Of a stretch of DNA of 64,000 nt, positions 1 through 7,663 are shown one piece after another (position 1 is the first letter of the stretch; every line of letters starts with the position of its first letter). This DNA is from Planctomycetota bacterium. GTDB taxonomy: Bacteria > Planctomycetota > Phycisphaerae > Phycisphaerales > UBA1924. Position numbers and translations under genes: made by a program. A model generated the notes under the pieces. It worked only from the letters and a program-made list of their open reading frames with translations. It was not told where the DNA came from and made no database searches. The stretch lies in NCBI GenBank assembly GCA_017303555.1, contig JAFLCN010000003.1, positions 62,001-126,000 on the forward strand, in the 5' to 3' direction.

Positions 1-570
1 GAAGGCGGAGCTGGGCGCACACTCGAAGTTGCTGCCGAGCAGGGGTGTCACGAAGAAACCACCCGGGCTCCAGCGGCTGCCGAAGCCTGTGGATTCGGAG
101 AGGGAGCAATCGAACGTGCTGATGCCCGCGATGCTGCCAAGCGAGTTGATCGCGCGGGCCTGTGCGCTGCCCATCGGAGTACGGACGGTGGTGTCGCGGG
201 TGATGTCGATGCGGGCGCCGCCTGGGGCGATGAGCAGGGCGTGATCGAAGGGGTCGTTCTCGACTTGCATCGTGCCGACGATCCAGCCCTCGTCGTTGAT
301 GCCCCAAAGGCCGTGTGTTTCGGAGGGGCCGAGCGGGCCGAGGTCGATCGGCGTCGTGTCGGAGGCGGCATCAAACATGAAGCCGTGATACACGCCACCG
401 ATGAGGCAACGTCCGATTGCGACGCCCTTGTTGTTGACGCTGACGGCTTCGCCGAAAGTCGCGCCGGGCAGGAGCGGAATGGCGAGCGCTTTGTACACAG
501 GGTCGGCGTGAGCGGCAACGCCGGCGACGAGCACCGTGCACGCACTCAAGATGGAACCAAGCCCCGGCAT
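1..570 (-). CDS. Secreted HAF-repeat protein, C-terminus beyond window
   Basis: An open minus-strand frame runs from ATG at 570 off the left edge, giving 190 codons without a stop. The first 23 residues (MPGLGSILSACTVLVAGVAA, then HAD) look like a short signal peptide. The mature part contains spaced INxxGxxxG motifs (VNNKGVAIG, INDEGWIVG, INSLGSIAG), the signature of HAF-type extracellular repeats of unknown function. A purine-rich stretch (GAGGGTGGGG) precedes the ATG. An in-frame GTG at 600 would add ten residues with two arginines and is a possible alternative start. The protein is probably exported; its ligand or enzyme activity is unknown and the C-terminal anchor is not visible. Confidence 0.75.
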   Translation of the reverse strand, partial: MPGLGSILSACTVLVAGVAAHADPVYKALAIPLLPGATFGEAVSVNNKGVAIGRCLIGGVYHGFMFDAASDTTPIDLGPLGPSETHGLWGINDEGWIVGTMQVENDPFDHALLIAPGGARIDITRDTTVRTPMGSAQARAINSLGSIAGISTFDCSLSESTGFGSRWSPGGFFVTPLLGSNFECAPSSAF

Positions 571-806
571 GAAAGCCCCACCCTCACACACGCGTCGCAC
601 GACAATTCGGTGGCCGCGGGATTCCGGAAACAAACGGAAAGCCCGGCCGGACAATATGTTACGAGATTTTGCAGGATCGCGTACGCGCTGAAATATCACC
701 CCGAAAAGTGCCAGCGTCGGTCAAAAATGAGATTGGGGAGAGTCCGAGTTGGGGAAGAGCTGCCGGAAGGTTTGGGCACGGCTCTGGCGGTGCAGGGGCG
801 GCGTGG
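571..806. other. Intergenic region, nothing recognised
   Basis: This 236-base spacer lies between the ComEC-like fragment and the HAF-repeat gene, both on the minus strand. It should hold the promoter of the HAF gene. I see no hairpin followed by a T-run, no tRNA and no repeat shared with the rest of the window. Confidence 0.5.
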
Positions 807-1376
807 TTATTGGGGCCGGGTTCCAAAATCGATGATCGCGAGGCCGGCCGGAGCCTCGGCCGGGCGGATTGGCAAACCGGCTTGAAACGGCGGGGGGAGC
901 TCGGCCAGAGCCCCGGAAAGCGCGGGGGCAAACTGGACCTCTGATCCAAACTCGAGAGCCAGCGCTGCGGAGGCCTTGGCGTGCGGCGAATCGGCGGGTC
1001 CGGCAAGGACCAGCCGCGCGGGGCGGAGCGCGCGGATGACCTCGGGCGTCCCGAGGAATGCGTGCGGATCGGTGGTGTCGAGGATGAGTGTGTCCAGCTT
1101 CCAAACGCCCAGGTGTCGGGCGACCTGCGCGAGATCGCACCCGCGGGCGCGGGGTGAGGATGTGCCGGCATTGACCATCGCGGCAAAGCCCCGGGTTCGG
1201 ACGAGCGTGCAGTTTGCGGGGGCTTCATCGAGAAAATAGATGCGGGCAGCGATGCCGGTTGGAAGGCGCCGGGCGAACGTGAACTCAAGCGCCGCCCACG
1301 CTGCGAGCACGGCGGCGGCGATCGCGAAGCGGGGGCGACGAAGGCGGGTGCTTGTGAACCAGAGCGCGAGGAGCAT
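807..1376 (-). CDS. ComEC/Rec2-like C-terminal domain fragment, metal site lost
   Basis: 189 residues. It begins with a hydrophobic segment (residues 13-33) followed by RIYFLD, then a pattern resembling the end of the ComEC competence membrane domain joined to its metallo-beta-lactamase-like domain (FLDVGQGD..., lVlTHxHxDHxGG). Here the corresponding segments read FLDEAPANCT and ILDTTDPHAFLGTPEV, so the HxHxDH metal ligands are absent. Intact ComEC is about 700-800 residues, and no N-terminal channel part is found upstream; an in-frame TGA lies five codons before the ATG. It may be a decayed or truncated comEC, or a small diverged membrane-anchored protein. The assignment is by motif resemblance only. 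Confidence 0.45.
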   Translation of the reverse strand: MLLALWFTSTRLRRPRFAIAAAVLAAWAALEFTFARRLPTGIAARIYFLDEAPANCTLVRTRGFAAMVNAGTSSPRARGCDLAQVARHLGVWKLDTLILDTTDPHAFLGTPEVIRALRPARLVLAGPADSPHAKASAALALEFGSEVQFAPALSGALAELPPPFQAGLPIRPAEAPAGLAIIDFGTRPQ

Positions 1377-1542
1377 GTTCCCGCAATGCGCTCAGGTCGG
1401 CTTGAGCACAGGAAGGCAGCAAAGCAGCGGCGACTTGCTCGCGGCCAAATGTCAATGCCACTTTTGCAAATCCGAAACTGGGTAATACAACCAGAGCCTT
1501 TTTATCATGTGCTTGATACGGCTGCAATTTGAAACATTACCG

Positions 1543-3783
1543 TTATTCACACACGAAAATATTATATTCGGCAATAAAAATTCCAAAGTCGACATCGTCA
1601 ACCACTTCGTCACAATTAAGATCGGCCGGGCAGTGGGGAAGCATCGCCGGGTTCGAACACACCAAGCGATCATACTCGATCACAAAAATAGTAAAATCTG
1701 AATCGCCAACGAATCCATCGTGATCAAAATCAGCATGGCAAAGCGGCCTAATGTAGTAACGAGCAATTCCGTCGAAGTACTCGTAATTCTCTCGAACTAT
1801 GCCGCCAACGGCCACCAACTCGTCTCGATAAACATGCAAGTCTACCACAGCTCCTGAGTAATTGGGATGCAATCCTGCACTTTGCCATTCGTTCCCGTCC
1901 CACATGACCAAGGAACCACAGGGGACGCCGCCAATAGTCGGCCCATTGGTCATTGAGAGAAATACTCTGCCGTTATATGCCTCTATGGCAATCTGGAGCC
2001 CGACGGGTTGCTGTTGCCCGATCTTTGCCCACGCGGTTCCGTCCCAAGTTGACACGCGGCTTTGTGTAGTGTCGGGAAATATTGCCGCTCCTGCAACTAA
2101 GAGCTTGTTGTCGGCTACCGCAAATGAAACAACAACCGACGGATACAGCAACCCGCCCGCGATCCAGTTTGAGCCCGTCCAGTACGCAAGGCCAACTGTG
2201 CTTACCCCACCTGCGTCGTAAATGTTTCCGCCCACATAGAGGTTGCCTCCATACGACGCAACTGCAAAAATACTGCTCCCGCTAATTCCTGATCCAAGTG
2301 GAGTCCATGCGTTTCCGTCAAACAGGGCAATATTATGCGCAGAAACACCGCCAATTGATTCAAATGTTCCGGCAACTACAAGTTTGCTATTATGAACTCC
2401 GATCGCAGTTACTTGGCCGCCAACGAGGCTGTCTAGAGAGACCCAGTTGGTACCGTTCCATTTTCCAAACCTATTAAAGCTGCTTCCGTCCGAAAAATAG
2501 CAAGATCCAGAAACATAGAATTCGCCTTGATAGTAAGCGCTACCTCTGATGTCGGAATTGGTCGCCCTAGGGCCGATATTTGTAAATTTCTTGCCGTCAG
2601 TGGTGCTCGATAGCACCATGGGTGCTGCACTAATAACATACAATGTCTCATTCACTTCGCACAACGATGAATTACCAGGTGGCACACCGCCGGAAAAAGG
2701 CGTCCAAATACCATCAACAAGTTTGGCTGCTCCATTTACATAGGTATCGCCAATACTCTTGAAGGCCCCACCCACGACAAGTTCATTCTGATATGCAGCC
2801 AAGCTGGCAATCGTGTTGTTGGCACCGGTGTCAACGCTATGCCAGGCGCCGTCCCATCGAGCGAGATATTTAATGGGGATGCCGCCCGCCGAAAACACGC
2901 CGCCGCCAACATAAAGAGAGCTGGCATGCTCAAAAATACAGTGGGGAGCACTATCCAAGCCGCTTCCAAATGAGCTCCAACTTGTTCCATTCCAAGCAGC
3001 AATTCTGGCCGCAGATGTGGAGCCAGCATTGCTAAAAAATCCTCCGGCTATCAATGAGCCGCCGAAATGTCCAATCGTAGTCACGCTACCGTCGAGTCCA
3101 CTGCCCAAGCCGCTCCAAGAAGACCCATTCCACTTAGCAATCCGGCTGAGTGTGCTTCCACCGGCGACTGTGAATGCGCCGCCTGCTATCAAGCTGTTGT
3201 CAAAACTTGACAAGGCAAGAACCTCTCCGTTCATACCGCCTGCCATATTCTGCCAATTCGTGCCGCTCCACTTTGCTATTCGACTTAATGAAGTGCTTCC
3301 GTTTGCAGAAAATAGCCCGCCGGCGTAGAGTTCTCCATTTAAAACATGAACCGCGTTTACGACGTTGTTGAATGTGCCGCCTACGTTCGCCCACGAAGTT
3401 CCGTTCCAGCGCATGACGCCGCTGCCTCCACCGTAGCCCGCGGCGATTAAGTCCCCTTGATGAACTGCAAGTGAAGTTATCTGCATCGGCATGCCGACGC
3501 CGATGTTGTGCCAATTCGTTCCATCCCACGCGACGATATTCATTTGAGTGGATGGCGCGAGTCCCTGAAAGCCGCCGGCAACACGTTCGCCGTTTCCAGC
3601 GAGAATGAGCCACGGCCCAAGCGGCCCCGGACCGTCGGAATCCCAAATGGTGAAAGTTGCAATATTGCCACGAAGCCCGGACATTCCGTTTCCCGGTTGC
3701 CATTTCCCTGCACATGGATCTGCGATTGCATGCGTGGCAAGACAGGCAACTGCAATCGTGGCAGTGATTTGTGCGAGCTTCAT
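1543..3783 (-). CDS. Secreted propeller-like repeat protein with dockerin-type C-terminus
   Basis: 746 residues. The N-terminus (MKLAQITATIAVACLATHAIA) is a clear signal peptide. The body consists of many roughly 40-residue repeats with the consensus GG.F...G......ia.WnGt.W...GsG, such as LYAGGLFSANGS and LIAGGAFTVAGG, which resembles a beta-propeller or Kelch-like array. The last 65 residues carry two dockerin-like EF-hand motifs (DFDHDGFVGDSDF and DLNCDEVVDDVDF) that may bind calcium and anchor or assemble the protein outside the cell. Base composition is clearly lower in G+C than the neighbours (line 2281 counts 29 of 60; line 8341 counts 42 of 60), suggesting transfer or relaxed codon selection. 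The stop is 166 bases upstream of the ComEC-like fragment. Confidence 0.85.
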   Translation of the reverse strand: MKLAQITATIAVACLATHAIADPCAGKWQPGNGMSGLRGNIATFTIWDSDGPGPLGPWLILAGNGERVAGGFQGLAPSTQMNIVAWDGTNWHNIGVGMPMQITSLAVHQGDLIAAGYGGGSGVMRWNGTSWANVGGTFNNVVNAVHVLNGELYAGGLFSANGSTSLSRIAKWSGTNWQNMAGGMNGEVLALSSFDNSLIAGGAFTVAGGSTLSRIAKWNGSSWSGLGSGLDGSVTTIGHFGGSLIAGGFFSNAGSTSAARIAAWNGTSWSSFGSGLDSAPHCIFEHASSLYVGGGVFSAGGIPIKYLARWDGAWHSVDTGANNTIASLAAYQNELVVGGAFKSIGDTYVNGAAKLVDGIWTPFSGGVPPGNSSLCEVNETLYVISAAPMVLSSTTDGKKFTNIGPRATNSDIRGSAYYQGEFYVSGSCYFSDGSSFNRFGKWNGTNWVSLDSLVGGQVTAIGVHNSKLVVAGTFESIGGVSAHNIALFDGNAWTPLGSGISGSSIFAVASYGGNLYVGGNIYDAGGVSTVGLAYWTGSNWIAGGLLYPSVVVSFAVADNKLLVAGAAIFPDTTQSRVSTWDGTAWAKIGQQQPVGLQIAIEAYNGRVFLSMTNGPTIGGVPCGSLVMWDGNEWQSAGLHPNYSGAVVDLHVYRDELVAVGGIVRENYEYFDGIARYYIRPLCHADFDHDGFVGDSDFTIFVIEYDRLVCSNPAMLPHCPADLNCDEVVDDVDFGIFIAEYNIFVCE

Positions 3784-3800
3784 GAATACTCCATAAAAAA

Positions 3801-4979
3801 TTAGTTCGCGACGATGATGTCGTCGAAACTATCGAGGACGTTGATCGAAGTGGACTTGCCTGCGGCATCGACGCGGAGGGTGTTTGCGCTGTCCTTGATT
3901 CCCATGCCGTAAAGGACCGACTTGGCACCGTTGATGAAGAAGCGGTTGCCCTGGCGCTGCGAGAGGAAGACGCCGTCGGTGCCGGGGGCGTGGAAGATGA
4001 TCTTGCCGCGCGGAGCGCCGGGAAGGATCTCGTTCACGTTTGCGGTCTTGGGATCGGGTGAAGAGTTGGGCGAGCCGGGATTGCCGACGATCGCCATGAG
4101 CGTTGCAAGCTCGCTGGTGTTCGTCCGGTCGGTGGGGGAGGAACCCGAGACGTGGTAGGAAATCAGGCTGACATTCGGGTTCTCGTCGCTGCTGCCGACA
4201 GCCCTCGTGTCGAGAGCGAGGCGGCCCTGTGCCTTGCTGCGCAGAATCCCGGCGTTGGAACCCCAGTAGAAGCGGGACGCCGTGCTGCCGTCAGATCCGG
4301 AGTTGACGCCGACGAACGAGTTGGTGCCAGCGCCCATATCGATGGGGAGGCGGCAGGATTCATCGAGCTGCCAGGCGAGGATGGGCTGGCCATCGGCATC
4401 GACCAGATCGGGCAGCTGCAGGTTGTCCGTGCGACCCGCGACCACAACGCCGACACGCTGCTTCGAATCGTCTCCGGCTTCGAAGCTGACGAGGCTTTTC
4501 TTGCCGGGGTTGAAGTATGACTTGGTCGCGCCGATCAGTGTCGGGTTGACGTTGACTCGGGACGCTGCGGGCGTTCCGTCGATGGGGCCGACATCCTTCA
4601 GGTACTCATCTTGGTTCTTCGTGCCGAATTCGGTGCCGACGACCACGGAATCTTTTCCGGCGAGATCGATCAGCACGTTCTGCATCGCGGTCATGCCGCG
4701 GCCGTCGGTCGCTCCCGTTCCGGTATTGGAACGGAGCGCCATTTCGCGCGGGGAGAAGTAGCCCGGAGCGCGCCGGTTGTCAGTCTCGAATGCCGCGGAA
4801 GCGCCGGCCATCTGGGTCAGCAGTTGTCTATTTGCCTGCGCCCGGGCGACCTTGCGTGCACCGCCGAGAGCGGGGAGCAGGATGCCGATGAGGATGCCGA
4901 TCAGGGCGATCACGACGAGCAATTCGACGAGGGTGAAGGCGTGACGATCGCCGCGCGGGTGCTGAAGTTTCGATTGCAT
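3801..4979 (-). CDS. Type II secretion/pilin-like prepilin (pseudopilin)
   Basis: 392 residues. The prepilin motif HAFTLVELLVVIALIG at residues 14-29 contains the G/A-F cleavage and methylation context and Glu at position +5, followed by LIGILLPALGGARK, the planctomycete H-X9-type pseudopilin signature. The mature helix would insert in the inner membrane and polymerise after prepilin peptidase cleavage. The C-terminal domain is long, rich in Gly/Asn/Ser, and contains an HAPGTDGVFLS segment typical of this family. It lies 17 bases upstream of the propeller gene on the same strand, so the two may be co-transcribed. Likely a substrate or component of the secretion system that includes gspD and gspE at 44956-49575. 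Confidence 0.85.
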   Translation of the reverse strand: MQSKLQHPRGDRHAFTLVELLVVIALIGILIGILLPALGGARKVARAQANRQLLTQMAGASAAFETDNRRAPGYFSPREMALRSNTGTGATDGRGMTAMQNVLIDLAGKDSVVVGTEFGTKNQDEYLKDVGPIDGTPAASRVNVNPTLIGATKSYFNPGKKSLVSFEAGDDSKQRVGVVVAGRTDNLQLPDLVDADGQPILAWQLDESCRLPIDMGAGTNSFVGVNSGSDGSTASRFYWGSNAGILRSKAQGRLALDTRAVGSSDENPNVSLISYHVSGSSPTDRTNTSELATLMAIVGNPGSPNSSPDPKTANVNEILPGAPRGKIIFHAPGTDGVFLSQRQGNRFFINGAKSVLYGMGIKDSANTLRVDAAGKSTSINVLDSFDDIIVAN

Positions 4980-5161
4980 ATTTTCGACCGCCCTGTGTGC
5001 CGCGGATGGCCGATCGGATGAAGCCGGATCGGCTGGGTGCGGCGGAAAATCCCGGAGCCCTCACGAAAGGACCGCTCATCCTATTCGGGCGGGGGGCGTA
5101 CGGGTTCCAAGAGCAGGGCCGTGCATCTCCCGAACCTGTGGGAGTTTGGCTACCTTTGGGT
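4980..5161. promoter_or_regulatory. Divergent intergenic region
   Basis: This 182-base region separates the pseudopilin start (minus) from the chosen GTG start of the YrdC-phosphatase gene (plus). An in-frame plus-strand ATG at 4997 exists, but using it would leave only 17 bases for two divergent promoters, so I treat the stretch as regulatory. No specific -35/-10 pair stands out. Confidence 0.4.
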
Positions 5162-6346
5162 GTGGCAGAAATCGTCCAGTTATCCGGATTGAAGGCGAAG
5201 GAACGGGAGGCGTTGGCGGCCCGGGCCGCGGCGTTGATCGACCAGGGTGCGTTGGTGCTGTTTCCGACCGAAACGGTGTATGGGTTGGCGGCGAGCGCAT
5301 CGCAGCCGGACGCGCTGGGAAAGCTGGCGGCCTTCGCACCGGGGGTGAAACGGACGATTTCGGCGAAGGGCGTTGGGCCGAACGGGTTTACGTGGCATTC
5401 GGGCGATGTCGAGGCGGTGAAGCGGGCGGCCGGGGTCCGCGCGGCGACGCACGAGCGGATTTTCTCGAAGCTGCTGCCCGGGCCGGTGAGATTGTTGATC
5501 GAGGGCTCGTTCGAGAAGCCGGTGGCGGGCGAGATTTGCGGGGCGTTTTGGGCCGGAGGGCCGTTGTCGGTCCGGGTTCCGAGCCATGCGTTTGCGCGCG
5601 AGGTGCTTTCGAGAGCACGGACGCCGGTGGCGATGGATCGGGTGCCCAGCGCGATCAGTTCGAGCGGGAAGTTGCTGGATGGTGCGGATCTGAAGTTGAA
5701 TCTCGATGCGGCGGGCGTGGCGCTCTGCATCGATGACGGGGCGACGGAGTACGGGGGCGTTTCATCGGCGGTGCGGCTGACGCGGGCGGGCGGGTATGCC
5801 GTGGAATCGGAGGGCGCGTTGAGCGCCCGGGAGATCGATGATGCGGTGGTGACGCGGGTGCTGTTTGTGTGCTCGGGGAATACCTGCCGCAGCCCGATGG
5901 CGGAGCGGATCGCGCGGGACGTGCTGGAACGATCGCGGTCGGGGCCTATTCGAGCGGAATCGGCGGGGACTTCGGCATCGGAAGGAGAGCCGGCGACGCG
6001 CGAGGGGGACGAGGCGCTGTCGGAGCTGGGGGTGCAACCGGCAGCGACGAGACATCGATCGCGCGGGTTGACGCGGGAGATGGTGCGATCGGCGGACTAT
6101 GTATTCACGATGACGCGCGGGCATCGGGAGGCGGTGCTTGCGATCTCGCCGGAGTCGGCGGACAAGGTGAAGGTGCTGGATTCGGCGGGTGACATACCGG
6201 ACCCGATCGGATCGGGTCTGGAGGCGTACCGGAAGACGGCAGAGCGGATCCGGGCGGGTATTCTGCAGCGGTTCGCCGAGGCGAAGCTGGTGCCGGGTGA
6301 AGGCGGGAAGAAGCAGCGGGTGCGAGCGGCCGGAGAAAAATCATGA
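5162..6346 (+). CDS. Fusion of YrdC/Sua5-like domain and low-molecular-weight protein phosphatase
   Basis: About 394 residues from GTG 5162. The N-terminal half matches the YrdC/Sua5/TsaC fold, whose members make threonylcarbamoyl-AMP for tRNA t6A: FPTETVYGLAA near residue 36, LPGPVRLLI, and a degenerate VPSAISSSG. The usual KGRP block is replaced by GVKRTISAKGVG, so activity is doubtful. The C-terminal half is a low-molecular-weight phosphatase with the VCSGNTCRSP P-loop near residues 236-245 (nucleophile Cys, Arg) and the DIPDP acid loop near 343-347; this family includes protein-tyrosine and protein-arginine phosphatases. The stop overlaps the rpiB start (ATGA). In Bacillus the separate genes ywlC, ywlE and rpiB are neighbours, so the order is conserved but fused here. 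Confidence 0.85.
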   Translation: MAEIVQLSGLKAKEREALAARAAALIDQGALVLFPTETVYGLAASASQPDALGKLAAFAPGVKRTISAKGVGPNGFTWHSGDVEAVKRAAGVRAATHERIFSKLLPGPVRLLIEGSFEKPVAGEICGAFWAGGPLSVRVPSHAFAREVLSRARTPVAMDRVPSAISSSGKLLDGADLKLNLDAAGVALCIDDGATEYGGVSSAVRLTRAGGYAVESEGALSAREIDDAVVTRVLFVCSGNTCRSPMAERIARDVLERSRSGPIRAESAGTSASEGEPATREGDEALSELGVQPAATRHRSRGLTREMVRSADYVFTMTRGHREAVLAISPESADKVKVLDSAGDIPDPIGSGLEAYRKTAERIRAGILQRFAEAKLVPGEGGKKQRVRAAGEKS

Positions 6347-6807
6347 AGATCGGACTGGGCGCGGACCATCGCGGAGCGGCGTCGATCAAGTTGCTCTCGG
6401 AAAAGCTCAAGAGCGAGGGTCACGAGGTGCGGATTCTCGGGGATTCGTCGGGCGAACCGTGCGACTACCCGGAGCCGGCGTACAAGGTCGGGCACGCGGT
6501 CGCGAAGGGAGTGGTGGAGCTGGGCGTGCTCATCTGCGGCACGGGCATCGGCATGAGCATCGCGGCGAACAAGGTGAAGGGGGTTCGTGCGGCGAACGTT
6601 CACGACGAGATCACGGCGCAGCTTTCGCGGAGCCACAACAACTCGAATATTCTGTGCCTGTCGGCGGATCTTCTTGGGCAGCGGCTGATCGAGAAGATCG
6701 TGGAGCAGTGGATCCAGACGCCGTTCGCGGGCGGACGGCACACGCGCCGGATCGAGAAGATCTCGGCGATCGAGCTGGAGAAGGACCCGTCGAGCGTGAA
6801 GGACTGA
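6343..6807 (+). CDS. rpiB: Ribose-5-phosphate isomerase B
   Basis: 154 residues, the normal length for RpiB/LacAB isomerases. It interconverts ribose 5-phosphate and ribulose 5-phosphate in the pentose phosphate pathway. MKIGLGADHRG at the start supplies the phosphate-binding loop, and LICGTGIGMSIAANKVKG near residues 64-81 carries the catalytic Cys and the anion hole. HDEITAQLSRSHNNSN and the DLLGQ segment are typical. The ATG overlaps the stop of the upstream fusion gene by four bases, indicating translational coupling. It converges with the HAD gene, whose stop is only six bases away. Confidence 0.93.
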   Translation: MKIGLGADHRGAASIKLLSEKLKSEGHEVRILGDSSGEPCDYPEPAYKVGHAVAKGVVELGVLICGTGIGMSIAANKVKGVRAANVHDEITAQLSRSHNNSNILCLSADLLGQRLIEKIVEQWIQTPFAGGRHTRRIEKISAIELEKDPSSVKD

Positions 6808-6813
6808 GCGTGC

Positions 6814-7551
6814 TCAGCGGCTGATGTGATCGACGATATCGAGCACGCCGTCGATCTCCTCGTGCGGCGAGACGTAGTGGGCGTGCGGTTTGAGCTTGTC
6901 GTCGGCGTTCTTCGGGCACGCGAAGAACGAGACGCGCTCGGCGATCGCGAGGTCGGAGAGCGAATCGCCGACGCCCGCGAGGCGCGATTTGTCGAGGCCG
7001 GAGCGGGCGATCAGGCGGGCGATGCCCGTGGCCTTGCTGACATGGGCCAGATCGAGATTGATCCAGCGGACGGTGCGGCTGACGCGGATGGGCCAATTCC
7101 GCTGGCGCGCGATGCCGGCGATGGTCGGCATGAGAGCCATGAGGTAGTCGGTGTCGGGGTGGTAGATGGAGATGCTGGCGGACTTGCCGGGCTGCATGAC
7201 GATGCCCGTGGGCGCGAGTTCGGTTGCGATCCAATGGGTGAGGGCGGAGATGGATTCGAGATCCGCGGGCGTGACCTGCGGATCGATGATGAAGTCGCCC
7301 TGCACCGGGTCGTAGAGCCAGACGCCGTTCTCGGCGATGCAGGGAACGGTGGTGTTGGCCATGAGGCGGCAGAGGCACTCGACGAACGGGAACGGGCGAC
7401 CGCTGGCGAGTGCTATCACGGGGACATCGCGCGACGAAACGGCGCGCCGGTTGTGCCGGGCGAGATTGGCGAGTGATGCGGCATCGAGCGGATGGTGGCT
7501 TTCGGGGCCGAGGCAGCCATCGATGTCGCAGATAACGGCGTCGAATCGCAC
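6814..7551 (-). CDS. HAD-superfamily (Cof/IIB-like) phosphatase
   Basis: About 245 residues from GTG 7551, which has a good Shine-Dalgarno (CAGGAG) a few bases upstream; a longer frame to 7689 exists but the extension is not protein-like. Motif I is DAVICDIDGCLG at residues 4-15, with the nucleophile Asp and acid Asp. Motif II is ALASGRP. Motif III/IV are SKATG and GVGDSLSDLAIAE near the C-terminus. The long cap between motifs II and III fits subfamily IIB (sucrose-phosphate, mannosylglycerate-phosphate or Cof-type). The substrate is unknown. It is divergent from the membrane/spermidine-synthase-like gene. Confidence 0.85.
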   Translation of the reverse strand: MRFDAVICDIDGCLGPESHHPLDAASLANLARHNRRAVSSRDVPVIALASGRPFPFVECLCRLMANTTVPCIAENGVWLYDPVQGDFIIDPQVTPADLESISALTHWIATELAPTGIVMQPGKSASISIYHPDTDYLMALMPTIAGIARQRNWPIRVSRTVRWINLDLAHVSKATGIARLIARSGLDKSRLAGVGDSLSDLAIAERVSFFACPKNADDKLKPHAHYVSPHEEIDGVLDIVDHISR

Positions 7552-7663
7552 GGGAGACTCCTGGGAGCGAGCGTAGGAAAACGGCTTCGGGTTGTGGTGG
7601 AGCGGGAAGCACCTCCGACGGGTGTGGTGCAGGAAGTTCCGCCCCTTTGCTAACCTTCGGGCC

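Noticed and set aside
1646..1660. GGGTTCGAAC stretch resembling a tRNA T-loop
   Set aside because: It lies in the coding sequence of the dockerin-type C-terminus and has no cloverleaf around it.
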